Assembly: GCA_963798655.1 (NCBI GenBank)
Contig: CAWCUH010000012.1
Coordinates: 62,001-126,000 of the forward strand
DNA: 64,000 nt
From: CAVSMC01 sp963798655
GTDB lineage: Bacteria > Pseudomonadota > Gammaproteobacteria > Burkholderiales > Casimicrobiaceae
Direction: 5' to 3'
The stretch's first letter is position 1. Each line of letters opens with the position of its first letter. A model generated the notes under the pieces. It did no database searches. It was given only the letters and a program-made list of their open reading frames with translations, and had not been told where the DNA came from. Position numbers and translations under genes: made by a program. Below are positions 1 through 7,981 of the stretch, piece by piece.

Positions 1-516
1 ACGAACTCGTGGTACGACCCGGGGCGCGAGCGCGAAGCGGCGAGCACGCTGATCTCGCAGGGCGCGGACGTGCTGACGCACCACACCGACTCGACGGCGG
101 TCGTGCAGACGGCGGAGGAGAAAGGCAAGTACGCGTTCGGCTACCACTCCGACATGTCCAAGTACGGTCCGCACGCGCAACTGTCCGCGACGACGCACCA
201 GTGGGGCGCGTTCTACACGAAGACGGTGCAGCAGGTGCTGAACGGCACGTGGAAGCCGACCAGCACGTGGGGCGGCATCAAGGACGGAATGATCAAGCTC
301 GCGCCGATCAATCCGATCGTGCCGAAGGACGTGGTCGAACTCGTCAGCGCGAAGACCAGCGACATCGCGTCGGGCAAGCTGCATCCGTTCTCCGGTCCGC
401 TGAAGGACAACTCGGGCAAGGAGCGGCTCGCATCGGGCAAGGTCATGAGCGACGACGACCTGCAGAAGCTCGATTTCTACGTCGAGGGCGTGCAGGGAAG
501 CCTGCCGTCGAAGTAG
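1..516 (+). CDS. BMP-family ABC transporter substrate-binding protein, C-terminal part
   Basis: The frame is open from the first base, so the start lies outside the window and 171 residues are visible. The residues (NSWYDPGRE near the start, then TDSTAVVQTAEEKGKYAFGY) match the second lobe of the basic membrane protein/PnrA-like periplasmic binding proteins, which feed purine nucleosides or related ligands to an ABC importer. The downstream puuD and guaD genes support a purine ligand. An inverted repeat starts 2 bases after the stop codon. The family call is firm; the ligand is inferred from the neighbours. Confidence 0.85.
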   Translation, partial: TNSWYDPGREREAASTLISQGADVLTHHTDSTAVVQTAEEKGKYAFGYHSDMSKYGPHAQLSATTHQWGAFYTKTVQQVLNGTWKPTSTWGGIKDGMIKLAPINPIVPKDVVELVSAKTSDIASGKLHPFSGPLKDNSGKERLASGKVMSDDDLQKLDFYVEGVQGSLPSK

Positions 517-517
517 T

Positions 518-593
518 CGTCGTTCCCGCACAGCGGGAATCCAGCGTCGTTGCCATGACAGGACGCTGGGTCCCCGCGCTCGCGGGGACGACG
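518..593. repeat. REP-like extragenic inverted repeat
   Basis: Two imperfect inverted copies lie at 518-548 and 562-593. Each contains its own smaller palindrome (ttcccgcacagcgggaa and gtccccgcgctcgcgggga) and a ccagcgtc/gacgctgg flank. The layout resembles the paired palindromic REP/BIME elements of betaproteobacteria. It directly follows the stop codon of the binding-protein gene, so it may also protect the transcript end or act as a terminator. There is no T-run. Confidence 0.6.
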
Positions 594-640
594 GACGTCT
601 GCGCTCCGCGCACGCGCGACCGTGATGCCATAGCCCGAAA

Positions 641-1831
641 ATGGAAGCGTACCTGCTTGACTGGGCGAATCTCCTCGCGCGCTGGCTGCATCTGATCGCC
701 GGCGTCGCATGGATCGGCGCATCGTTCTATTTCGTCATGCTCGACACGTCGCTCGCGCCGCCGAAGCGCGCCGACGACGTGAAGCGCGGCGTGTCCGGCG
801 AGCTGTGGGCGGTGCACGGCGGCGGCTTCTACGTCAGCCAGAAGTTTCTCACCGGCCCGAAAGGCGAGCCGCTTTCGGCAAATCTGCACTGGTCGAAGTG
901 GGAGGCGTACACGACGTGGCTGTCGGGCATGGCACTGCTCGCGATCGTCTACTGGGCCGGCGCGAGCACATACCTGATCGACCGCAACGTCAACGCGCTC
1001 ACCACCCCGGGCGCGATCGCTGCGAGCATCGCGACGCTCACCGTCGGATGGCTCGTCTACGACGGCCTCTGTCGCGTGCTCGAAGGCCGCGAGGCGCCGC
1101 TCGCCGCGATCCTGTTCGTGTTCGTCGTCGCCGTGGCATGGCTGCTCTTCCACGTGTTCTCCGCGCGCGCTGCGTACGTCCACGTCGGCGCGATGCTCGG
1201 CACGATGATGGTCGCGAACGTATTCGTGCACATCATTCCCGGGCAGAAGCGGATGGTCGCCGACATCGGCGCGGGCCGCGAGCCCGATCCGCGGCCCGGC
1301 GTCATCGGCAAGCAGCGCTCGGTGCACAACACGTACTTCACGCTGCCCGTGCTGTTCACGATGATCAGCAACCACTACCCGATGACGTACAGCCATCCGC
1401 ATGGCTGGCTCGTCCTTGCCGTCATCATGCTCGCCGGCGTGCTGATCCGGCAGTTCTTCGTGCTGCGCCACCGCGGACGAGCAAGGCCGTGGCTGCCGGC
1501 CGCCGGCGTCGCGCTGCTCGCCGGCGTCGCGGTCGCGCTTGCGCCGCACGGCCACGACGCGACGGGCAGCGCGGTCGCGTTCGCGCAGGTGCGATCGATC
1601 GTCGACGCGCGCTGCATCGCCTGCCACGCGGCGCAGCCGAAGCAGGAAGGCTTCGCGCAGCCGCCGAAGGGGATCGTGCTGGAGACGAACGACCAGGTCG
1701 CGGCGAACGCGGCGAAGATCGCCGAGACCGTCGGCAACCGCTACATGCCGATCGGCAATCTCACGCAGATGACCGATCAGGAGCGCGCGACCGTCTCCGC
1801 GTGGTACGCGCAGGGCGCGCCGACGAAATGA
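641..1831 (+). CDS. puuD: Urate oxidase PuuD, membrane protein with C-terminal cytochrome c domain
   Basis: 396 residues. The N-terminal part is a multi-pass membrane domain with several hydrophobic helices. The C-terminal part carries a c-type heme site CIACH from residue 325, followed by a methionine-containing segment (YMPIGNLTQM) typical of the PuuD cytochrome domain. In this family the protein oxidises urate to 5-hydroxyisourate and passes electrons to the respiratory chain instead of making peroxide. The stop overlaps the guaD start (ATGA), so the two are translationally coupled. With guaD and the purine-type binding protein it forms a purine catabolism cluster. Confidence 0.9.
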   Translation: MEAYLLDWANLLARWLHLIAGVAWIGASFYFVMLDTSLAPPKRADDVKRGVSGELWAVHGGGFYVSQKFLTGPKGEPLSANLHWSKWEAYTTWLSGMALLAIVYWAGASTYLIDRNVNALTTPGAIAASIATLTVGWLVYDGLCRVLEGREAPLAAILFVFVVAVAWLLFHVFSARAAYVHVGAMLGTMMVANVFVHIIPGQKRMVADIGAGREPDPRPGVIGKQRSVHNTYFTLPVLFTMISNHYPMTYSHPHGWLVLAVIMLAGVLIRQFFVLRHRGRARPWLPAAGVALLAGVAVALAPHGHDATGSAVAFAQVRSIVDARCIACHAAQPKQEGFAQPPKGIVLETNDQVAANAAKIAETVGNRYMPIGNLTQMTDQERATVSAWYAQGAPTK

Positions 1832-3162
1832 CCGAGCGCACGCCGCGCATGCGTGCGTTTCGCGCCGCGATCGTTCATCTCGTCGACGACCCGGTCGTCG
1901 TCGGAGAGCGCGCGTGCGAGCACTGGAGCGACGGTATGCTCGTCGTCGCTGACGGCAAGGTCGTCGCGTGCGGCGACGCGCGAACGCTGCTGCCGACATT
2001 GCCCGACGACATCGACGTCGTCGACTGGTCGGGCCGCACGATCGTGCCCGGGTTCATCGACGCGCATGTGCACTATGCGCAGAGCGACATCGTTGCCGCG
2101 TACGGAGAGAAGCTTCTCGAGTGGCTGAACCGCTACACGTTCCCGGCGGAGCGCCGCTTCGAGGATCGCGCGCACGCGCGCGAAGTCGCCGACTTCTTTC
2201 TCGCCGAGCTGTTGCGTAACGGGACGACGACGGCCGCCGTGTTCGCCACCGTGCATCCGCAGTCCGTCGACGCGTTCTTCGAAGCGGCGCAGTCGATCGG
2301 CGCACGAATGATCGCCGGCAAGGTCATGATGGACCGCAATTGCCCGCCCGACCTCTGCGACACGGCCGAGACGTCGTACGCCGACAGCAAGGCGCTGATC
2401 GAGCGCTGGCACGGCAACGGCCGTCTGCTCTACGCGGTGACGCCGCGCTTCGCGCCGACGTCGACCGAACGCCAGCTCGAGCTTGCCGGACAGCTGCTCG
2501 ACGAGCACGACGGCCTGTACCTGCAATCGCATGTCGCGGAGAACGCGGACGAGGTCAAGTGGGTCGCCGAGCTCTACCCGTGGAGCCGCAGCTATCTCGA
2601 CGTGTACGACCGCTTCGGCCTGCTGCGCGAGCGCGCGATCTACGCGCACTGCCTGCACCTCGACGCGGCCGACCGCGAGCGGATGGGCGCGAGCGGCGCG
2701 GCGATGGCATTCTGCCCCACGTCGAATCTCTTCCTCGGCAGCGGCCTGTTCGACGTCGACGCCGCGCGCCGGCATCGCGTGCGCGTCGGGCTCGGGACGG
2801 ACGTAGGCGCCGGCACGAGCTTCTCGATGCTGCGCACGATGGACGAAGCGTACAAGGTCGCCCACCTTCTTCACCATCGGCTGTCGCCATTCGCGGCGCT
2901 CCATCTCGCGACGCTCGGCGGCGCCAAAGCGCTGCACATCGACGAGCGCATCGGCAATTTTGCACCGGGCAAGGAAGCCGATTTCGTCGTGCTCGATTTG
3001 CAGGCGACGCCGTTGCTCGAGCGGCGGATGCAGCGTGCGACGACGCTGGAGCAGCGGCTGTTCGCGCTGATCATGCTGGGCGACGACCGCTGTATCGAAG
3101 CGACGTACGTCGCCGGCGTGTCGCGGCACACCCGGGGGGCGACGACGTCGCGCACGAGGTAG
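1828..3162 (+). CDS. guaD: Guanine deaminase
   Basis: 444 residues. Amidohydrolase-superfamily enzyme converting guanine to xanthine. The metal-binding HxH motif is in GFIDAHVHYAQ, followed by the LQSHVAEN and YAHCLH segments and the GLGTDVGAGTSFS segment with the metal-site aspartate. The start ATG overlaps the puuD stop by four bases. A longer upstream frame exists but runs through puuD and was rejected. It supplies xanthine to the pathway that ends at PuuD. Confidence 0.93.
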   Translation: MTERTPRMRAFRAAIVHLVDDPVVVGERACEHWSDGMLVVADGKVVACGDARTLLPTLPDDIDVVDWSGRTIVPGFIDAHVHYAQSDIVAAYGEKLLEWLNRYTFPAERRFEDRAHAREVADFFLAELLRNGTTTAAVFATVHPQSVDAFFEAAQSIGARMIAGKVMMDRNCPPDLCDTAETSYADSKALIERWHGNGRLLYAVTPRFAPTSTERQLELAGQLLDEHDGLYLQSHVAENADEVKWVAELYPWSRSYLDVYDRFGLLRERAIYAHCLHLDAADRERMGASGAAMAFCPTSNLFLGSGLFDVDAARRHRVRVGLGTDVGAGTSFSMLRTMDEAYKVAHLLHHRLSPFAALHLATLGGAKALHIDERIGNFAPGKEADFVVLDLQATPLLERRMQRATTLEQRLFALIMLGDDRCIEATYVAGVSRHTRGATTSRTR

Positions 3163-3228
3163 CCGCGGCGGCTTCGCCCCTCGTGCAGCACCGGGCCGCT
3201 TCGCCGGGATCACGCGGAATCGGCAACG

Positions 3229-3252
3229 AAAAGCGGCGGCCGAAACCGCCGC
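3229..3252 (-). terminator. Rho-independent terminator of the PG-binding lipoprotein gene
   Basis: On the minus strand a 7-bp GC stem (gcggcgg/ccgccgc, arms 3233-3239 and 3246-3252) is followed by TTTT. It lies 40 bases past the stop of the minus-strand lipoprotein gene and would also face the end of guaD. Confidence 0.55.
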
Positions 3253-3292
3253 GTGCGAGACCTCGCGGTCGTGGCGTGACCGATCGCGTCCG

Positions 3293-3979
3293 CTATTGGC
3301 CCATCGTGCTGCTCGCGCTCGACGGAGCGTTGGTCGAGTTGGCGTTGTCGCTCGCTGCGCTGCCGTTCGACGCCGTCTGGCTCACGAGCTGCCGCGGGCT
3401 GCTCTGCTCGACGCCCAGCGCGGCGAGCGTCTGCTGGTCGAGACGACCATCCTCGTTCAGGCCATTCGCCTGCTGGAACTCCTTCAGCGCGCCACGGGTG
3501 CGCGGGCCCATGATGCCGTCGACAGGGCCGGCATTGTAGCCATGGTCGTTCAGGTTCTGCTGCACCGAGCGGATCGTGTCGCGGCTCTCGTACCCGGACA
3601 TGCTCGCGAGGCTCGGGTTGCTCGATGCGCCGGACGCGTTGTAGTTCGACGACGACGACGTGCCGGCATTCGCCGTGTTCGCGTTCGGGCTGGTCGACAT
3701 GCCGGCGTTGCCCGATGCGGAGCTCGCCGAGCCGTTCGCGTGGCTCGCCGTGGCGCTCGGCGCGCCCGGGCCGCCTTCATGGCCCACGTAACCGCCGACG
3801 CCAGCGCCGACCACCGCGCCGACCGGACCGCCGACGGCGGCGCCGAGGACACCGCCGCTCACCGCGCCGGTGGTCGTCGCCTTCTCGTTGCGGTTCATGC
3901 CATTCCAGGTGGAGCACGCTGCGCAGAGCGAGATCAGCGCCACCGCGCCGGCCCCGCGCACGATATTGGATGCGTTCAT
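3293..3979 (-). CDS. Putative lipoprotein with glycine zipper and peptidoglycan-binding domain
   Basis: 228 residues. A short hydrophobic export signal ends at LCAACSTWNG, lipoprotein-like but with Cys rather than Leu at the -3 position. Next comes a glycine/alanine zipper (about residues 38-75, GAVSGGVLGAAVGGPVGAVV), a low-complexity Ser/Ala/Asn linker, and a PG_binding_1 domain around residues 133-195 (SVQQNLNDHGYNAGPVDG then MGPRTRGALKEFQ). It is probably an envelope protein anchored to peptidoglycan. The promoter side is a 344-base spacer. The function beyond wall binding is unknown. Confidence 0.8.
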   Translation of the reverse strand: MNASNIVRGAGAVALISLCAACSTWNGMNRNEKATTTGAVSGGVLGAAVGGPVGAVVGAGVGGYVGHEGGPGAPSATASHANGSASSASGNAGMSTSPNANTANAGTSSSSNYNASGASSNPSLASMSGYESRDTIRSVQQNLNDHGYNAGPVDGIMGPRTRGALKEFQQANGLNEDGRLDQQTLAALGVEQSSPRQLVSQTASNGSAASDNANSTNAPSSASSTMGQ

Positions 3980-4323
3980 GACTACCTCCGAAATAGATTC
4001 CGATGATCAGGCCGCGAATTGCGCCCGCTCGAGGCAACGGCCTCGACCTTCACAAGCTAGGACAAACAGGGTCGGCCCGCAGTGGGCCAACGGCGATTGC
4101 GCGCGTCAGGCGGCGGCTACATCGACGCCGCCGTTGCGTCGCTGCTTGACGCGCATGCCGAATCCGCGGCCGGTCACGAAGCGGGACGAGAAGAACCCGT
4201 TGGCCGCGGTTCGCGTCGGCATCCATCGTCCGCCCCGCACCGCATGCCAAGCCGACGCAGGAGTCCGGGTGCAACGGCGGCGATCGTCCCCGCGGCGCGG
4301 CGCCGACATCCCGAGGCAGCGGG
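3980..4323. other. 344-base spacer without an intact gene
   Basis: The part next to 3980 should hold the promoter of the minus-strand lipoprotein gene. The part from 4106 to about 4261 encodes, on the minus strand, a short tract resembling the C-terminal end of a formylglycine-generating-enzyme domain (listed separately). No tRNA or riboswitch was recognised. Confidence 0.5.
4106..4261 (-). pseudogene. Possible remnant of a formylglycine-generating-enzyme (SUMF1-type) C-terminus
   Basis: The minus-strand frame ending with TGA at 4106 reads AVRGGRW, then RTAANGFFSSRF, then GFGMRV. The spacing resembles the RGGSW...R-A-R...GFRV ending of the FGE-sulfatase family. Third codon positions are nearly all G or C, as in neighbouring genes. 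No upstream part of such a gene is present, because the frame runs into the aldehyde dehydrogenase region in a non-coding phase. It may be a decayed fragment or chance. This is a weak call. Confidence 0.25.
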
Positions 4324-5757
4324 TCACCCGATGCGCTTCAGCAGCCCGAGCACCTTGTCGAACGTCCGTCCATAGGGTGGATAGAGAAGCTTTGCCGCAG
4401 CGTGCCGCGGCTGCACGAGCACCGGCTTCTCCTTGCTGAACAGGCGGAACGTGTGCTCGCCGTGATAGGCGCCGATGCCCGACGCACCGACGCCGCCGAA
4501 GGGCATGCCTTCGTGCGCGAAGTGCCATAGCGTGTCGTTCACGGTGACGCCGCCGGCGATCGTCTGCTCGAGCACGCGGTCGCGCTCGCGCGCATCGTTG
4601 CCGAAGTAGTAGAAGGCGAGCGGCCGCGGCCGACGATTGATCTTCGCAATGGCGTCGTCGAGCGTCGCGTAGGTCTCCACCGGCAGCAGCGGGCCGAAGA
4701 TCTCCTCCTGCATCGCCGCCATGTCGTCGCTCGCGTCGACGATGAGCGTCGGCGCGAGCTTGCGCGCGGCGTTGTCGGTCGGCTCGCCGTCGCGCTTCAC
4801 CTCGACGATCGTCGCCCCCCTGTCGCGCGCATCGTCGATCAGGCGGGCGAGGCGCGCGTAATGGCGCTCGTTGACGATCGACGTGTAGTCGGGATTCGCG
4901 ACGATCGATGGATAGAGCGCGCGCATCGCGCGCTGCACGGACGCGACGAATGCGTCGCGCCGCGCGAGCGGCACCAGCGCGTAATCGGGCGCGATGCAGG
5001 TCTGGCCCGCGTTCAGCAGCTTGCCGACGGCGAGGCGCTTCGCGGCGACGTCGAAATCGGCGTCCGGCGCGAACAACGCGGGCGATTTGCCTCCGAGCTC
5101 GAGCGTGACCGGCGTCAGGTTCTGCGCGGCCGCGCGCGCGACGTGGCGGCCGACCGCCGTCGATCCGGTGAAGAACAGGTGATCCCACGGCAACGCGGCG
5201 AACGCCTGACCGACCGACGCGTCGCCCAGCACGACGGCGAATTCGTCTTCGCGGAAGCTCGCTGCGACGAGCCCGGCGAGCAGCGCCGACACGTTCGGCG
5301 TGAGCTCGGACGGCTTCAGCATCGCGCGATTGCCCGCTGCCAACGCGCCGATCGCCGGCGCGAGCGCGAGTTGCACCGGATAATTCCACGGACTGATGAT
5401 GCCGACGACGCCAAGCGGCTGGCGCACGATGACGCCGCGCGCCGGCATCAGCGACAGCGGCGTGCGCAGCCGCCGCGGCTTCATCCACCGCGCGAGCTTC
5501 GCGAGCGCGTGGCGGATGCCCGACGTGACGATGTAGAGCTCGGCAAGGCGCGTCTCGTGCGCCGATCGATGGCCGAAGTCCTGCTCGACCGCGGCGACAA
5601 GCGCCTGCTCGTTGTCGTCGACGAGCGCGAGCAGCCGCGTCAGTCGGTCGCGGCGCGTGGCTTCGTCGGGAAAGCGCTCGCGCGCGAATGCGGCCTGCTG
5701 CGCGTCGAAGAGCCGCGCGATCCCGGTACCGGCAACCGCCGGCGTCGGCGCGTTCAT
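4324..5757 (-). CDS. Coniferyl-aldehyde-dehydrogenase-like NAD(P)+-dependent aldehyde dehydrogenase
   Basis: 477 residues, normal for the family. It shows the aldehyde dehydrogenase landmarks: the oxyanion-site Asn in SPWNYP (residue 125), the general-base Glu220 in TLELGGKSP and the catalytic Cys254 in GQTCIAPDY. The GQTCIAPDY context and the YHGEHTFRLFSKEKPVL C-terminal region fit the CalB/membrane-type branch acting on aromatic or medium-chain aldehydes. It overlaps the downstream EamA gene by four bases. The precise substrate is not determined. Confidence 0.85.
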   Translation of the reverse strand: MNAPTPAVAGTGIARLFDAQQAAFARERFPDEATRRDRLTRLLALVDDNEQALVAAVEQDFGHRSAHETRLAELYIVTSGIRHALAKLARWMKPRRLRTPLSLMPARGVIVRQPLGVVGIISPWNYPVQLALAPAIGALAAGNRAMLKPSELTPNVSALLAGLVAASFREDEFAVVLGDASVGQAFAALPWDHLFFTGSTAVGRHVARAAAQNLTPVTLELGGKSPALFAPDADFDVAAKRLAVGKLLNAGQTCIAPDYALVPLARRDAFVASVQRAMRALYPSIVANPDYTSIVNERHYARLARLIDDARDRGATIVEVKRDGEPTDNAARKLAPTLIVDASDDMAAMQEEIFGPLLPVETYATLDDAIAKINRRPRPLAFYYFGNDARERDRVLEQTIAGGVTVNDTLWHFAHEGMPFGGVGASGIGAYHGEHTFRLFSKEKPVLVQPRHAAAKLLYPPYGRTFDKVLGLLKRIG

Positions 5758-6644
5758 CGAGCGATTGTATCAATCGTGCGCTTCGGCCTCGATGCCGTTG
5801 CGACGATCGCCACGCCGCCGATGATCATCGCGCAGCCGGCGAGCATTGCGCCCGTGATCGACTCGCCGAGGAAGAGCGCGCCCCACAGCATGCCGAACAG
5901 CGGCATCAGGAACGTCACCGTCAGCGCGCGCGTCGGCCCGATGTCGGCGATCAGCCGGAAATAGAGCAGGTAGGCGATCGCACTGCACAACAGCGCGAGC
6001 ACGGCCATGTTGGCGACGACAGCAGCGTCGACGGCGCCGCGGATCGGAGCGAGCGGCACGAAGGGCAACAGCACGACGCCGGCGAACACCTGGCTCCACG
6101 CCGCGATGCCGATCGGCGGCGCGCTTGCCGCCCGCTTCTTGATGTAGACGCCGCTCGCCGCGTAGCAGAAGGCCGCCGCGAGACAGGCGACGACGGCAGT
6201 CGCGAGCCCGGCGCCATCGCGCATCGGTCCTGCGCCGCTTACCAGCGCGACGCCGCCCGCGCCGGCGGCGAGTCCGATGAGCTTTCGTGTCGTCAACGGC
6301 TCGGCAAGGAGCAGCGCGGCGAGCAACGCCGCGAACAGCGGCGCGACCGAATTGAGGATCACCGAATACGACGCCGGAATGTAGAGCGCCGCGAACGCGT
6401 AGAGCACGAACGGCAGCGACGAGTTGACGACGCCGATCACGACGTACGCGCGCCAGTGCCGCGCGAGCTGCCCATCGAACCCGGTTGCGCGCGTCCACAC
6501 GACGAGCGCGACGCCCGCGACGAGCACGCGCACCGCCGCCGTGACGACGGGTCCGAGCACCGGCGCGAGCACGCGAATGAAGATGAACGACGCGCCCCAG
6601 ATCGCGGCGAGCGCGACGAGCCGTGCGACGTCGGCGATTCGCAC
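5754..6644 (-). CDS. EamA/DMT-superfamily transporter
   Basis: 296 residues with about ten hydrophobic helices arranged as two EamA repeats. The first repeat starts at LVALAAIWGASFIFIRVLAP, the second at ACLAAAFCYAASGVYIKK. Members export metabolites or amino acids, and the substrate cannot be read from sequence. Its start overlaps nothing upstream (12 bases from ada), and its end overlaps the region of the aldehyde dehydrogenase start (ATGA), so ada, this gene and the dehydrogenase may be one minus-strand operon. Confidence 0.85.
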   Translation of the reverse strand: MRIADVARLVALAAIWGASFIFIRVLAPVLGPVVTAAVRVLVAGVALVVWTRATGFDGQLARHWRAYVVIGVVNSSLPFVLYAFAALYIPASYSVILNSVAPLFAALLAALLLAEPLTTRKLIGLAAGAGGVALVSGAGPMRDGAGLATAVVACLAAAFCYAASGVYIKKRAASAPPIGIAAWSQVFAGVVLLPFVPLAPIRGAVDAAVVANMAVLALLCSAIAYLLYFRLIADIGPTRALTVTFLMPLFGMLWGALFLGESITGAMLAGCAMIIGGVAIVATASRPKRTIDTIAR

Positions 6645-6656
6645 CGTGCGTCGCCG

Positions 6657-7778
6657 TCAGTCGCGCCCGGGCGCCTCGTCGGCGATGCGGCTCTCGTGCG
6701 CGAGCAGCGCCCGCTTGCGCTCGACGCCCCAGCGGTAGCCGCACAGCGTGCCATCCTTGCGGATCACGCGATGGCACGGCACGACGAGCGCGACGGGGTT
6801 GCTCGCGATCGCGCGCGCGACTGCGCGCACCGAGCCGGGCGCGCCGACGCTGCGTGCGACCTCGGTGTACGTCGTGCGCCGCCCTGCGGGCACCGCCTGC
6901 AGCGCCTGCCAGACGCGATGCTGGAATGCGGTGCCGCGCACGTCGAGCGGCAGCGCGAGCGAGCGCGCCGGATCGTCGAGGTACGCGACGATCGCCGCGA
7001 CGTGCGCCGCGAGCGCGGGATCGGCATCGACGCGCTTCGCGGCGGCGAACCGCTGGCGCAGGTTGCGCTCGAGCGCGACGCGGCTCGAGCCGAGCTCGAT
7101 CGCGCAGACGCCGTCGTCGGTCGCCGCGACGATGAGCGCGCCGAGCGTCGTCGTGGCGACCGCGTAGCGAATGTGCTGCGTCTCGCCGCCCCGCCGGTAT
7201 TCGCGCGGCGTCATGCCGAGCGCCGCGCGGCCCCGCGCGTACACGCGCGACGGCGAGGCGAAGCCGGCGCCTGCGATCGCGCTCGTCACCGGCTCGCCGG
7301 CGTCGAGCTCGCCGCGCAGCCGGGCGACCCGTTGCGCCTCCGCATACGCGCGCGGCGTCATGCCGGTGATCCGGCGGAACGCTCGATGGAAATGCGAGGC
7401 GCTGTAGCCGCCTGCACGCGCGAGCGAGGCAAGCGACGGCGAACGCTCGGCGCTCGCGATTGCACGGCATGCATAGGCAACGGCGGCGGCGAGCGGCGAG
7501 GCCTGCGCCGTTCTGTTCGGGACGCAGCGCCTGCACGCGCGGTATCCGGCGCGCTCGGCGTCGCCGCAGGCGTCGAAGAAGCGCACGTTCTCGCGCTTCG
7601 CAGCGCGCGAGCTGCACGAAGGACGGCAATAGACGCCGGTGGTGCGCACGGCGAACACGAACGCGCCGTCGGCCGCGGCATTGCGTCCGACGACGGCGCG
7701 CCAGCGCGCGGCGTCGGAGGCGAACGCCTCGCGCCTGGGCGTGCCCGCGGCGCGGGAATTCGATGTAAGTGAAGTCAT
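6657..7778 (-). CDS. ada: Ada: methylation-response regulator and O6-methylguanine-DNA methyltransferase
   Basis: 373 residues with the full three-part Ada layout. The N-terminal zinc/methyl-acceptor domain has Cys51, Cys55, Cys82 and Cys85 (YCRPSC, CRRC). An AraC-type helix-turn-helix region lies around residues 90-190 (GGYSASHFHRAFRRITGMTP). The C-terminal methyltransferase has the active site VVPCHRV. Family role: it repairs methylphosphotriesters and O6-methylguanine, and the methylated N-domain activates the adaptive response. A start at the ATG at 7778 is supported by the N-domain following directly. Confidence 0.93.
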   Translation of the reverse strand: MTSLTSNSRAAGTPRREAFASDAARWRAVVGRNAAADGAFVFAVRTTGVYCRPSCSSRAAKRENVRFFDACGDAERAGYRACRRCVPNRTAQASPLAAAVAYACRAIASAERSPSLASLARAGGYSASHFHRAFRRITGMTPRAYAEAQRVARLRGELDAGEPVTSAIAGAGFASPSRVYARGRAALGMTPREYRRGGETQHIRYAVATTTLGALIVAATDDGVCAIELGSSRVALERNLRQRFAAAKRVDADPALAAHVAAIVAYLDDPARSLALPLDVRGTAFQHRVWQALQAVPAGRRTTYTEVARSVGAPGSVRAVARAIASNPVALVVPCHRVIRKDGTLCGYRWGVERKRALLAHESRIADEAPGRD

Positions 7779-7981
7779 GGCTCATTGTCCGACATGCCGA
7801 ACGTCGCGGGCAATCCGGTTCTTGCGGTGCAATTCCGCAGCCCTGCGCGCGCAATCAATCCTATTGCGCGAACGTATCGCCCGCGCGGCACCCGTCGCCC
7901 GATGCGAAGACCGGTCGCGGCGTCACGTGTAGGAATGGGCCTACATACGGTGCTGCCTCAAATCGCTACAATCTTGCGGTT

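Noticed and set aside
5770..7854. Very long open frames on the opposite strand or other phases of real genes (for example 5770-7854, 10107-13361, 17364-20687)
   Set aside because: GC-rich coding DNA produces long stop-free shadow frames. Their products are Arg/Ala-rich without domains, and the opposite frames contain clear conserved families.
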